Positions 1 to 8,949 of a stretch of DNA of 64,000 nucleotides are shown here, piece by piece. The number at the start of each line of letters is the position of its first letter. The first letter of the stretch is position 1. Both the position numbers and the translations under genes were made by a program. The notes under the pieces were generated by a model that ran no database searches, was not told where the DNA came from, and saw only the letters and a program-made list of their open reading frames with translations. Origin of the DNA: Tissierellia bacterium (GTDB lineage Bacteria > Bacillota > Clostridia > Tissierellales > Tepidimicrobiaceae); contig JAAYHX010000020.1 in NCBI GenBank assembly GCA_012735215.1, positions 62,001 to 126,000 on the forward strand, written 5' to 3'.

Positions 1-1
1 T

Positions 2-1975
2 GGTTTGATTATTTCTGCAGTCTCCTTACTTATATATACTGTAAAGGGAAATATGAAAAGGGCTATAGCTGGGCCCTTGGTTTTAATAGGAATATTCATC
101 ATAGGCAATATTGCAGGTGGCCTGGTACAGAGATTTATTGTAGAGCCTGATGAGGTTTCAAAGGAAGAGGCATATATTGAGCACCATATTGAGTTTACCC
201 AGAGGGCTTATGGTTTGGACAAGGTGGAGGAAAAGGAGTTCCCGGTAAGTCAAAACCTGACAAAAGAGGACTTAGCAAACAATAAAGCCACCATCAACAA
301 CATAAGGATAAACGACTACAGGCCTATTGCCCAGGCTTATAATCAGTTGCAGGCTATAAGGCTTTACTATACTTTTAACGATGTGGATATAGATAGATAC
401 TATGTTGATGGAGAGTATACACAAGTATTTTTGTCTGCTAGAGAATTGGATCAAAAAAATCTTCAAAACAAGACCTGGATTAATAAACACCTAAAATACA
501 CTCATGGTTATGGTCTTGTATTATCACCTGTGAATGCAGTAACCTCTAGTGGGCAACCAGATCTTCTTATTAAAAATATTCCACCAGTTAACAAGACAAA
601 TCTTAATATAGATAAGCCGGAGATATATTTTGGAGAGTCTACCAATGAATATATTATTGTAAATACGGATGAAATGGAATTTGACTATCCAGAGGGGTCT
701 GATAACAAACAGACAAAATATGAAGGGGCTGCAGGTATAAGGCTTGGTGGTATAAATAAGCTGCTGTTTGCCTTAAAGGAAAGGGATTATAAGATACTAA
801 TATCCAATAACATTAAGTCAGACAGCAGAATAATAGTATATAGGAATATTATGGAAAGGATAAAGAAGATTGCTCCTTTTATAGATTATGATGATGATCC
901 ATATATAGTTATTAATCAAGAGGATGGGAAACTGTACTGGATTATTGATGGTTACACAACTACTGATAAATATCCCTACTCTAAACCTTATTCAGAGAAG
1001 ACCTCTACCAATTATATAAGGAACTCTGTAAAAGTGGTTGTAGACGCTTACAATGGGACAACCAGATACTATATATTTGATGGAGAAGATCCCATTATCC
1101 AAACCTATAGAAAGATATTTCCAGACTTGTTTTTAGATAAGTCCCAAATGCCTGAAGGGCTTATGAGCCATATAAGATATCCTATAAACTATTTTGATAT
1201 ACAAGCAGAAATATATAAAACATACCACATAGGTAATCCAATGGTTTTTTACAATGAAGAGGACCTATGGGATATAGCCCAAGAGAAGTACATGACGGAG
1301 GTTTTAGAAGTAGAGCCTACTTATGTGATGTTTAAACTTCCCGATGAAGAAGAAGTAGAGTTCTTGCTTACTGTTCCTTACACACCTAGGACAAAGCCTA
1401 ATATGACTTCCTTATTTGTAGCCAGAAATGATGGAGAAGACTATGGAAAGCTGTTTATATACAAGTTCCCTAAAGGGGAGACTGTAGATGGTCCTATGAT
1501 GGTGGAGTCAAGAATAGATCAAACCACCTCCATATCTGAAGAAATGACCTTGTGGAGTCAACAGGGTTCAAGAGTATTAAGGGGTAACATGATCATAGTT
1601 CCCATTGAAAGCTCCCTACTATATGTAGAGCCCATATACCTGGTATCGGACAATGAAAACAGCCTTCCAGAGATGAAAAGGGTTGTTCTTTCCTATAAGG
1701 ATCAGATTGTAATGGAAGAAACTTTAGATAAGGCATTAAATAGGGTATTTAATATTAAAGAGGAGGAAGATGCAAAAATAGATGAATCTAATGGGGAAAA
1801 ACCAGAAAGTCCTGAAGAGAAGGGGAAAGATCAGGAACTACCCAAATTGATTCAAAGGGCAATTGAGCTTTTTAATAAAGCTAAGGAAGCCTCTCAAAGT
1901 GGAAACTGGGCAGATTATGGAGAATACATTAATGAACTAGAAAGGGTATTAAAGGAGTTAGAAAAGACCTATTAG
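2..1975 (+). CDS. UPF0182 family membrane protein, 3' portion
   Basis: C-terminal part of a UPF0182 (COG1615) protein; the reading frame is already open at the first base, so the true start is upstream of the window. Family members are about 900 residues, with several N-terminal membrane helices and a large extracytoplasmic region. Here about 657 residues are visible: one last hydrophobic segment at the extreme N-terminus, then a long soluble region and an acidic linker (rich in E, K, P) before a short C-terminal helical module containing SGNWADYGEYINELE, which is typical of the family end. The biochemical role of the family is unknown. The next gene starts 59 bases downstream on the same strand. 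Confidence 0.9.
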   Translation, partial: GLIISAVSLLIYTVKGNMKRAIAGPLVLIGIFIIGNIAGGLVQRFIVEPDEVSKEEAYIEHHIEFTQRAYGLDKVEEKEFPVSQNLTKEDLANNKATINNIRINDYRPIAQAYNQLQAIRLYYTFNDVDIDRYYVDGEYTQVFLSARELDQKNLQNKTWINKHLKYTHGYGLVLSPVNAVTSSGQPDLLIKNIPPVNKTNLNIDKPEIYFGESTNEYIIVNTDEMEFDYPEGSDNKQTKYEGAAGIRLGGINKLLFALKERDYKILISNNIKSDSRIIVYRNIMERIKKIAPFIDYDDDPYIVINQEDGKLYWIIDGYTTTDKYPYSKPYSEKTSTNYIRNSVKVVVDAYNGTTRYYIFDGEDPIIQTYRKIFPDLFLDKSQMPEGLMSHIRYPINYFDIQAEIYKTYHIGNPMVFYNEEDLWDIAQEKYMTEVLEVEPTYVMFKLPDEEEVEFLLTVPYTPRTKPNMTSLFVARNDGEDYGKLFIYKFPKGETVDGPMMVESRIDQTTSISEEMTLWSQQGSRVLRGNMIIVPIESSLLYVEPIYLVSDNENSLPEMKRVVLSYKDQIVMEETLDKALNRVFNIKEEEDAKIDESNGEKPESPEEKGKDQELPKLIQRAIELFNKAKEASQSGNWADYGEYINELERVLKELEKTY

Positions 1976-2034
1976 ATTTTGCTCTTGTATCTACTTATGG
2001 TTAGTTTTGTAATATTGTAAAAAGAGGTGGTAGT

Positions 2035-2967
2035 GTGGCTCTAGTTCTTTCATTAAATCCTTCCCTAGAAAAATGGTATTGGATTAATGATTTTGATATA
2101 GGTAAATCATTTATTGTTAAGGACTTTAAATACACTATTGGAGGCGGGGGGATAAATGTAGCAAAGGTTATAAATGGATTTAATGAGCCAGTGGCGGTAA
2201 TGGGATTTGCTGGGGGAAATAGCGGCATGTATATAGAAAGAGAACTGGATAGGATGAGTATAGTCAATAAATTTATTCCAATTGAAGAAGACTCTGCTAA
2301 TACTGTCAGGATAATAAGGGAAAATAATATATATACTGAAATAGTAGAAGAAGGTCCTTCTGTTTCCTCCTATTATGTATCCCAATTATATGAGCTATAT
2401 AAGGAATTGATTTTAAAAGAGGATCTAATCTGTGTATGTGGAGATTTGCCTAGAGGATTGCCAACAGATATACTGAGTGATTTGATAATATTAGCTAAGA
2501 AGTACAATAAAAAGTTCTTCCTATCAGCCAAGGGTGAATATCTAAAAGCAGGCATAAAGACTATTCCATACTTTGCATGTTTAACAAAGGAAGAATTGGA
2601 ATGCTATTTAGGCTTCTCAGTTGAAACAAACCTAGAAGTAATACAAGCAGGCAAGTATTTATCAAATGATGGAATCGAAGTGCTTATGTTATTTCTAGGC
2701 AAGGATGATGTATATGTGTTTCATGATGGATACATATACATGATTAGGATTCCCAATATTGAAGTTATGAATCCTATAGGAGTAAGGGATTCCATGGTCG
2801 GAGGCTATATAGTCTCTTTGATGAGGGAGTATGACTTTGAATTTACTTTAAAGATGTCAGTTGCCTGTGGCTTATCCAATGGCTTAGTTGCAGAGCCAGG
2901 CAAGGTAGACATGGTAAGTATGAAGAGAATAATGAATGATTTAGTTATAATTAGATCCCAGTTCTAG
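2035..2967 (+). CDS. PfkB-family sugar kinase (1-phosphofructokinase / tagatose-6-phosphate kinase type) with atypical anion-hole motif
   Basis: A 310-residue PfkB-fold kinase closest in layout to FruK/LacC, which phosphorylate sugar monophosphates. GTG start behind AGAGGTGG. The N-terminal motif GGGGINVAKV (about residues 36-45), which binds substrate, is intact. The second signature, normally G-A/S-G-D, reads NPIGVRDSMVGG near residue 250: the catalytic Asp is present, but the anion-hole Gly is replaced by Arg. The kinase may therefore be inactive, slow or altered in substrate. No PTS or sugar-operon genes are next to it. The family assignment is firm; substrate and activity are open. Confidence 0.8.
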   Translation: MALVLSLNPSLEKWYWINDFDIGKSFIVKDFKYTIGGGGINVAKVINGFNEPVAVMGFAGGNSGMYIERELDRMSIVNKFIPIEEDSANTVRIIRENNIYTEIVEEGPSVSSYYVSQLYELYKELILKEDLICVCGDLPRGLPTDILSDLIILAKKYNKKFFLSAKGEYLKAGIKTIPYFACLTKEELECYLGFSVETNLEVIQAGKYLSNDGIEVLMLFLGKDDVYVFHDGYIYMIRIPNIEVMNPIGVRDSMVGGYIVSLMREYDFEFTLKMSVACGLSNGLVAEPGKVDMVSMKRIMNDLVIIRSQF

Positions 2968-2980
2968 CAATATTCAAGCT

Positions 2981-3019
2981 CCTTATCTATAAGCTTAATG
3001 TTTATAGGTAAGGTTTTTT
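2981..3019 (+). terminator. Rho-independent terminator after the PfkB gene
   Basis: A stem pairs CCTTATCTATAA with TTATAGGTAAGG (one mismatch), with a short AT-rich loop, followed by TTTTTT. It ends the PfkB transcript before the DegV gene. Confidence 0.85.
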
Positions 3020-3110
3020 GTTTTATTGGGGAAAATATTAATAAAAATTGCCTGTTGGGAAAAGGCTATGATATAATTTCAATATGTAGGGTTGATTGGA
3101 GGTGGCGTTA

Positions 3111-3986
3111 TTGACCAAGATTATTATTGACAGTACATCAGACTTGCCGGAGGATATGGTAAAAGGTTATGACATAGATGTTTTACCCCTTAGGGTTTTT
3201 ATTGAAGATAAGGAATATTTGGATAAGGTTACTATTGCCGTTGAAGAAGTATATGAGGCTATGAAAAGAGATATTTATCCAAATACTTCCCTGCCTAATC
3301 CAAAGAGCATATATGAGCTGTTCAAGAAGTATGCATCCAAGGGTATTAATTTCATATATTATGCCTTTTCATCTAAGCTTTCAGGAACCTATCAAACTGC
3401 TTATATGATAATTGAAGATCTCAAGAAGGAATTTCCCAATGTTAAGATGGCAATTCTGGATACCAAATCAGGGTCTATTGCATCAGGTCTTATAGCACTA
3501 CAGGGTGCTAAATTGGCTAAACTAGGTGCAAAGTTTGAAGATATTATAGAGGCTTCAATAGAAAATATAAAAAATATTGAGCATATATTTACACTCAATG
3601 ATTTAAGCTGGCTTTTAAAGGGCGGTAGGATTAGAAAAAGTTCGGCCATAATTGGCAATATTTTAAACATTAATCCCATATTAGATGTACAAGATGGAGA
3701 AATAAAGGTGATTAAAAAGATAAGAGGAAGGAAAAAGGCCTTAGAAACTTTGGTGGATATGGTTTGTGAACGGATTAAAGACTTTCCTAATCAGATAATC
3801 GGTATAGCCCATGCAGACGATTTGAAAGTTGCATTGATGATCAAGGAAATGCTAATTGAAAGAATTGGACATAACAATGTATTCATTGAAAAAATTGGCA
3901 GCGTACTGGGTGCTCATCTGGGCATAGGTGGAGTAGGAGTATTCTTTTTCAATAAAAGGCCTAATTCTTATGTAGGTGAAATATAG
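3111..3986 (+). CDS. DegV family fatty-acid-binding protein
   Basis: DegV proteins (about 280-290 residues) bind a fatty acid and present it to fatty acid kinase FakA for phosphorylation. The start is placed at TTG 3111 because GGAGGTGG (3098-3105) sits 5 bases upstream and the resulting MTKIIIDSTSDLPEDM is the classic DegV beginning; an upstream in-frame TTG at 3096 lies before the ribosome binding site. Family features seen: SSKLSGTYQTAY near residue 88, and a C-terminal HLGIGGVGVFF segment. Monocistronic between two terminators. No fakA is seen in the window. Confidence 0.9.
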   Translation: MTKIIIDSTSDLPEDMVKGYDIDVLPLRVFIEDKEYLDKVTIAVEEVYEAMKRDIYPNTSLPNPKSIYELFKKYASKGINFIYYAFSSKLSGTYQTAYMIIEDLKKEFPNVKMAILDTKSGSIASGLIALQGAKLAKLGAKFEDIIEASIENIKNIEHIFTLNDLSWLLKGGRIRKSSAIIGNILNINPILDVQDGEIKVIKKIRGRKKALETLVDMVCERIKDFPNQIIGIAHADDLKVALMIKEMLIERIGHNNVFIEKIGSVLGAHLGIGGVGVFFFNKRPNSYVGEI

Positions 3987-3993
3987 ATAAGCC

Positions 3994-4046
3994 AAACTCT
4001 CATCTTTATAGGCAAACTTATATCCTGCCTAAAGACGAGAGTTTTT
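3994..4046. terminator. Bidirectional terminator between degV and sodC
   Basis: Long hairpin between convergent genes: AAACTCTC-a-TCTTTA...AGGCA pairs with TGCCT-AAAGA-c-GAGAGTTTTT. T-runs lie on both strands, so it can end both DegV (+) and SodC (-) transcripts. Confidence 0.85.
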
Positions 4047-4048
4047 CA

Positions 4049-4528
4049 TTAGTATAGCCTTTTTATAATGCCACAAGCAAGCCTTTTACCTGCATTTCCT
4101 GATGGCTGACTTCTGTAGTCATCTGGGTTTTGATGTATAATCACAGATTTCCCTATTATATCCTTCGGCTTAAACTTATCTGTGAAGAAGCACATCCTTG
4201 CATATCCATTGTTTGAGAAGATGACAGGAAAATCTCCAGCATGATTTCCATGAGGTTGATTGGTAGGGTTATAGTGTTCCCCCGCAGAGGCAAAAGGATT
4301 ATTTGGATCCCTTATTTCACATTTTCCTAGCTCATGAATATGGAATCCAAAGGGACCTACAGGGTCTTTTCCATTACTAGCAGGTTTATATTCGGGTAAT
4401 CCCCATACTTCAACATATACTTCCGTTCCACCTGGCACGTCATCAAAAAATATATTCCCATATATACTTGGGGCCAAGTTGCCACCCAGTATTTTAGCAT
4501 AGGCAGTAACTCTATCGCAATAATGCAC
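4049..4528 (-). CDS. sodC: Cu/Zn superoxide dismutase family protein, no signal peptide
   Basis: A 159-residue Cu/Zn SOD-like protein that would dismutate superoxide. Copper/zinc ligand motifs are complete: FGFHIHELGKC, GEHYNPTNQPHGNHAGDFP, and VIIHQNPDDYRSQPSGNAG followed by the active-site Arg and Cys (KRLACGI). The start is GTG 4528, with AAGGGAGGA upstream; a TTG 18 bases further up would lie inside the ribosome binding site. No signal sequence or lipobox, so it should be cytoplasmic, unlike most secreted bacterial SodC; SOD-like proteins without signal peptides also occur in other Bacillota. Divergent from the nuclease pair at 4638. Confidence 0.9.
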   Translation of the reverse strand: MHYCDRVTAYAKILGGNLAPSIYGNIFFDDVPGGTEVYVEVWGLPEYKPASNGKDPVGPFGFHIHELGKCEIRDPNNPFASAGEHYNPTNQPHGNHAGDFPVIFSNNGYARMCFFTDKFKPKDIIGKSVIIHQNPDDYRSQPSGNAGKRLACGIIKRLY

Positions 4529-4602
4529 ATTTATTCCTCCCTTCAAATATATAGTATGTTAAATGGGCTGGATAGGTGCACAGTGTATTTTATAAATAGA
4601 TA

Positions 4603-4611
4603 TGGTATAAT
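4603..4611 (+). promoter_or_regulatory. Extended -10 promoter for the YhaO/YhaN-like pair
   Basis: TGGTATAAT (extended -10) lies 26 bases before the start codon at 4638. No good -35 box is visible. Confidence 0.5.
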
Positions 4612-4637
4612 TTTATCAAAAGAAAAGGGGGAAAAAG

Positions 4638-5738
4638 ATGGTTAGTTTCATCCATACAGCTGATTTGCACTTGGGGTTAGAGTTTAAGAGTGCCAATTTT
4701 AGCAGACAGAGAGCCGATGAACGTAGAGTAGAATTATGGAATACCTTTGAGAGGATAGTAAATAAATCCATAGAAGATGAAGTGGATTTCTTGCTTATTG
4801 CAGGGGATCTTTTTGAAGAGGAATTCTTTACATATAAGGATATAAATCGGGTTAAGGATACTCTCTCTAAAGCTGACAAGGTAAACATAGTTATAGTAGC
4901 AGGCAATCATGATACTTACAATAAAAAATCCCTATATGGGTTAGTGGATTGGCCTAATAATGTAACTGTACTAGGTAAGGAAGGTATAGAAATAAAAGAG
5001 TATCCAGACTTAAATACACATGTGTACGGATTTAGCTGGGATAGAGGAGAAATTCAGGAGGATATATTAAAGGATTTTGGTGGCCTAGATGAGGACAGGG
5101 TAAACATACTAGTAATCCATGGTGATTTGTTAAATAAAGAAAGCAAGTACCTGCCCTTGGACAAAAGTATTTTGGTTCACTTGGGATTTGATTACATTGC
5201 ATTAGGTCATATACACAAGCCTATTATCATATCAGATAAAATGGCTTACTGTGGTAGTCCTGAACCCTTGGACTTTGGGGAAACAGGAGAACATGGAATA
5301 ATATTTGGTACAATTTCTGATGGGGCCACTAGTATTGATTTTATTCCTTTTAGCAAAAGAATTTTTATAGAAAGACCTATAGAAATAGATGAGACCATGG
5401 GATACTTTGATATTATAAATAAGATACAGGAATGTGACAATAAGGAAAGTAAGGGTAAAAACCTATACAGAATTATACTAAAGGGAATATTAAACTCTGG
5501 CATAGAGGTTAATGTAAGCGATATGGAAAGAAGTCTACAGGATGACTTTTATTACATAGAGATAGTGGATGAGACGATAATTGACTATGATTTGGATGAA
5601 CTGGCAAGGGATAACAGGGATAATATTGTAGGCTATTTTATTGAGGAAATGAAGAAGAAGGATCTGGATGATAGAATAAATAGGCAGGCCCTGTATATAG
5701 GATTGGAAGCACTGCTGAAAGGCAAGGTGGAACTATGA
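4638..5738 (+). CDS. DNA repair exonuclease subunit, SbcD/Mre11-like (YhaO type)
   Basis: A calcineurin-like metallophosphoesterase of 366 residues. All metal motifs are present in order: HTADLHLG (near residue 6), AGDLFEE, VAGNHDTY, VIHGDL and ALGHIHKP. This matches the Mre11/SbcD nuclease family, in particular the YhaO branch of Bacillota. The last codons overlap the start of the next gene (ATGA), which encodes its SMC-like ATPase partner, so the two are surely co-translated. Likely role: ATP-dependent DNA end processing together with the partner. Confidence 0.9.
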   Translation: MVSFIHTADLHLGLEFKSANFSRQRADERRVELWNTFERIVNKSIEDEVDFLLIAGDLFEEEFFTYKDINRVKDTLSKADKVNIVIVAGNHDTYNKKSLYGLVDWPNNVTVLGKEGIEIKEYPDLNTHVYGFSWDRGEIQEDILKDFGGLDEDRVNILVIHGDLLNKESKYLPLDKSILVHLGFDYIALGHIHKPIIISDKMAYCGSPEPLDFGETGEHGIIFGTISDGATSIDFIPFSKRIFIERPIEIDETMGYFDIINKIQECDNKESKGKNLYRIILKGILNSGIEVNVSDMERSLQDDFYYIEIVDETIIDYDLDELARDNRDNIVGYFIEEMKKKDLDDRINRQALYIGLEALLKGKVEL

Positions 5739-8164
5739 TATTAAAGGAGCTTAATTTGATTTCCTTTGGAAAGTTTAATAATAGGAAAATAGGTCTTGAT
5801 CATGGTTTGAATATAATATATGGAGAAAACGAATCAGGAAAGACCACCATACACAATTTCATTGAAGGTATGTTTTATGGCTTCCTAAGGCCTTATGCTA
5901 GGAGGAGATATTTCTTGCCTGAACTTGACAAATACAGACCATGGCATGGTGAAAAATATTATGGAATAATAACTTTACAAGAGGAAACAAAAAGCTATAA
6001 AATAGAAAGGGATTTTAATAGGGGATATGTAAGAATTTATGATGAATTGACAGGTAAGGATATAACAGATGATATAGATTTAGGTGAGAAGCTCAATATT
6101 CATTTACCTGGTCTTTACTTCTTTGATTTTAACAGCATTATATATAGAAACACCATATCCATAAAACAACTAGGAAATAAGATTGAATCAGACCTAGCTG
6201 GGGAGATAAAGGATAAGCTTGCTAATATCACTACCAGTTTGGATGATGAGATATCAGTCAAAAACGCTATGGCAGACTTAGATAAGAGGCTGGATTCCAT
6301 TGGTACAGAAAGAGCATATAAAAAACCCTATGGTAGAGCAGTTAAAGAACTTGACCAATTAAAGGAAAAGAGAAAGGAAGCATTACAAAAGAAAGAAGAA
6401 TATGAACAGACTAAGGAGAGGTTTCTGCAGCTGAAAGATGAAATTGAAAGTAAAGAAGTAGAGATTAATATTTTTAGATCCAAACTAGAAAAGGCAAAGA
6501 TTTGCCAGCTGAAAAAAGCCTATGAAGAGGCTAAAAGGATAGAAGGAGAAATACATAGCCTAAATGAAGAAATAGAGAATCTGAAGAACTACTCAAAACT
6601 ATGTGAAAGAGATTATTATGAAGCTTTTAAACTGGATAACCAAGTGAAGGTTTTGGATAATGAAATCAATGGATTAATAGATAGACTAAGGAGTATAGAT
6701 ACTAAGCTAGCAGACCTAAATAGAAAATATGATGTAGAAGAGGATAAGGACAAAGTTCAGGGACTCTATGAGGATTATTCACATTATAACCAGTTGGAGG
6801 ATGAAAAAAATTCTCTACTAATAAATCATATGCAAAACAAGCTTGAAATAGCAAATGTCCAGTTGAGAGGGATAAGGGAAAAGAAGAAAAAGTCAACCAT
6901 TCAATCTATTGCTTTTTCATTTATATTATTAGCTTCTTTAGGTCTATCTACCCTTAATGTATATTTTTTGATACTAGCTGCTTTATCCCTTATGCTTTTA
7001 GCCTATTCCTTCTACAAGAGCAGAAGCTTGAATAAGGAAGTAAGTTCCCTTGGCGGCAGCATTCTAGAACTGAGACAGAAAGAACAGGAAAGAGAGGATA
7101 GAATAGAAAAAATAACAGAGCTTCAAAAGCACATACTAGAAAAGCATAAATGCTCAACTAAGGTAGAATTTACTAGGCTTTATGAAGAGGTGAGATTTTT
7201 ACAGACTAATGCAAACTTAAGATTAAGGGAAATAGAGGGATTAAAGGGAGAAAAGGAAGAAGTTGAAAGGTTAATTAATAAGAAGCAAGGTAAGAAAGAG
7301 GAATTTATGTATGCTCTTAAAAGCTTGCTAAATAACAATCAGGTCAATTCTTTAGACCACTTTAAGGAAGGACTTGGTAGAAAAAGGATTTATGATAATT
7401 TGATAAAGGATAGGGAAAGTAAGGCAGAGCTTTTAGATCACATATTAAAGAATATTAGCTTGGAAGAGTTAAAGGAAAAGACAGTATACTTCAAGGAGGA
7501 ACTTAAGGAAGATATAGAGGAAGTAAATATTGATATAATAGAAGAGAATTTAAGCAGCATGGAAAAAGCCTTTAGTGAAATGAAGTATGAGTATTCTAAG
7601 CTTGAAGAGAGGATGGACATATTAAACAATCATGTAAAGGAACTGGTAAACATAGATGAGGAGATAGCTAGAAAGGAAAGGGAAATAGAAGGCTTCAAGG
7701 AATATATACAGTCAATAGAAATAGCTAAAGAGGTAATAGGGGATATATCAGAGAGGATTCATAAGCAGTTTGCTCCTGAGATAAATAAAAATGTAAGCCA
7801 GTTAATTTGTTATGTTACTGGTGGGAAATATGGAAGTATTAAAATAGATGATAACTTAGATGTGTCTGTAGAAAATCCAACTACTGGAGAGTTGATTCCA
7901 ATTGACAGTTTGAGTGGGGGGACCATTGATCAAATCCATTTTGCATTAAGGTTTAGCATAATGGATTCTATGAAAAAGGATACCTTCCCCCTAATATTGG
8001 ACGATTGTTTCATACAATACGATGATAGAAGGCTTAAAAACATGTTAGAATTTTTGGCTAAACTAAGTGAAAGAAACCAAATTATCCTGTTTACCTGTCA
8101 AAATAGGGAAGGGCAGTTGCTAGATAGTATGAACTTAACGTATAACTTTATAGATATAAGTTAA
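5735..8164 (+). CDS. AAA/SMC-like ATPase, SbcC/Rad50-related (YhaN type) with a membrane hairpin
   Basis: An 809-residue ATPase with a Rad50-like layout: Walker A GENESGKTT at residues 30-38, two long coiled-coil arms rich in Glu/Lys/Arg, and C-terminal LSGGT signature (about 724) and Walker B LILDDCF (about 753). The centre of the coiled coil, where Rad50/SbcC would carry a CxxC zinc hook, instead holds two adjacent hydrophobic segments (about 388-425) that look like a transmembrane hairpin; no CxxC is present. This is the arrangement of B. subtilis YhaN. ATGA overlap with the SbcD-like gene. Presumed nuclease complex tethered to the membrane. Confidence 0.9.
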   Translation: MILKELNLISFGKFNNRKIGLDHGLNIIYGENESGKTTIHNFIEGMFYGFLRPYARRRYFLPELDKYRPWHGEKYYGIITLQEETKSYKIERDFNRGYVRIYDELTGKDITDDIDLGEKLNIHLPGLYFFDFNSIIYRNTISIKQLGNKIESDLAGEIKDKLANITTSLDDEISVKNAMADLDKRLDSIGTERAYKKPYGRAVKELDQLKEKRKEALQKKEEYEQTKERFLQLKDEIESKEVEINIFRSKLEKAKICQLKKAYEEAKRIEGEIHSLNEEIENLKNYSKLCERDYYEAFKLDNQVKVLDNEINGLIDRLRSIDTKLADLNRKYDVEEDKDKVQGLYEDYSHYNQLEDEKNSLLINHMQNKLEIANVQLRGIREKKKKSTIQSIAFSFILLASLGLSTLNVYFLILAALSLMLLAYSFYKSRSLNKEVSSLGGSILELRQKEQEREDRIEKITELQKHILEKHKCSTKVEFTRLYEEVRFLQTNANLRLREIEGLKGEKEEVERLINKKQGKKEEFMYALKSLLNNNQVNSLDHFKEGLGRKRIYDNLIKDRESKAELLDHILKNISLEELKEKTVYFKEELKEDIEEVNIDIIEENLSSMEKAFSEMKYEYSKLEERMDILNNHVKELVNIDEEIARKEREIEGFKEYIQSIEIAKEVIGDISERIHKQFAPEINKNVSQLICYVTGGKYGSIKIDDNLDVSVENPTTGELIPIDSLSGGTIDQIHFALRFSIMDSMKKDTFPLILDDCFIQYDDRRLKNMLEFLAKLSERNQIILFTCQNREGQLLDSMNLTYNFIDIS

Positions 8165-8210
8165 AGTTTAACATTAACCTGAAGGAAACTTAAAAATAAG
8201 GCCTTTGTTA

Positions 8211-8229
8211 GTTAAAGATAAACTTTAAC
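8211..8229. repeat. 19-bp inverted repeat upstream of the phosphoesterase-nagB operon
   Basis: GTTAAAG-ATAAA-CTTTAAC is a perfect 7-bp inverted repeat, ending 20 bases before the TTG start at 8250. A related sequence, TTAAAGTTTAACATTAA, occurs at 8161-8177. It is too AT-rich for a terminator and may be an operator. No regulator is identified. Confidence 0.4.
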
Positions 8230-8249
8230 ATTAATTAGGAGTGGTATAT

Positions 8250-8936
8250 TTGATCTACGCAATAGGAGACCTCCATTTAGATTTTTCAAAGGAAAAGTCT
8301 ATGGATGTATTTGGAGAAAAATGGGAAGATTACGAAAGCAAGATATTTGAAAACTGGAAAGAGCTTGTGAAGGATGAGGATTTGGTATTGCTTCCAGGGG
8401 ATATTTCTTGGGCATTAAAACTTAAGGAAGCAGTTATTGACCTAGAAAGGATTGATCAACTTCCAGGTAACAAGCTGATTGTTAAAGGGAATCATGATTT
8501 TTGGTGGCAGGGACCCAAAAAGCTAAAGGAGTTAGGGTTAGAAAGTATTAACTTTATACAAAACAATAGTTTTATATATGATGAAAGAGTAGCTATAGCT
8601 GGTACTAGGGGTTGGATGTCTAGGGATTGGGAAGAATTTACCGAACACGATGAAAAGATATTTAACAGGGAGTTGAATAGACTAGATCTGTCCCTATCCA
8701 GTATAAATAGAGATGTAGAAGCAAAAATTGTGATGCTCCACTATCCACCCTTTAATACAAATTCTACTCCAAATGAGTTTGTTGATTTGATGGTTCAACA
8801 TGGAGTAAACATTTGTGTGTATGGCCATCTTCACGCTGAGGGACACAGATTTGCAGTTGAAGATGAGATTAAAGGAATTAAGTTTTACTGTGTGTCAAGC
8901 GATTATATAGACTTTAAACCACGAAGGGTATTCTAA
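8250..8936 (+). CDS. Metallophosphoesterase
   Basis: Calcineurin-like phosphoesterase of about 228 residues. Metal-binding motifs: AIGDLHLD at the N-terminus, [24 protein letters not shown] and YGHLHAEGH. Start: AGGAG at 8236-8240 directly abuts a GTG at 8241, so TTG 8250 ([10 protein letters not shown]) is the better choice. First gene of a tight operon with nagB (13-base gap) and a CYTH protein. The substrate cannot be told from sequence; proteins of this subtype are usually annotated only as serine/threonine phosphatase-like. Confidence 0.85.
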   Translation: MIYAIGDLHLDFSKEKSMDVFGEKWEDYESKIFENWKELVKDEDLVLLPGDISWALKLKEAVIDLERIDQLPGNKLIVKGNHDFWWQGPKKLKELGLESINFIQNNSFIYDERVAIAGTRGWMSRDWEEFTEHDEKIFNRELNRLDLSLSSINRDVEAKIVMLHYPPFNTNSTPNEFVDLMVQHGVNICVYGHLHAEGHRFAVEDEIKGIKFYCVSSDYIDFKPRRVF

Positions 8937-8949
8937 AGGAGGGAATAAA

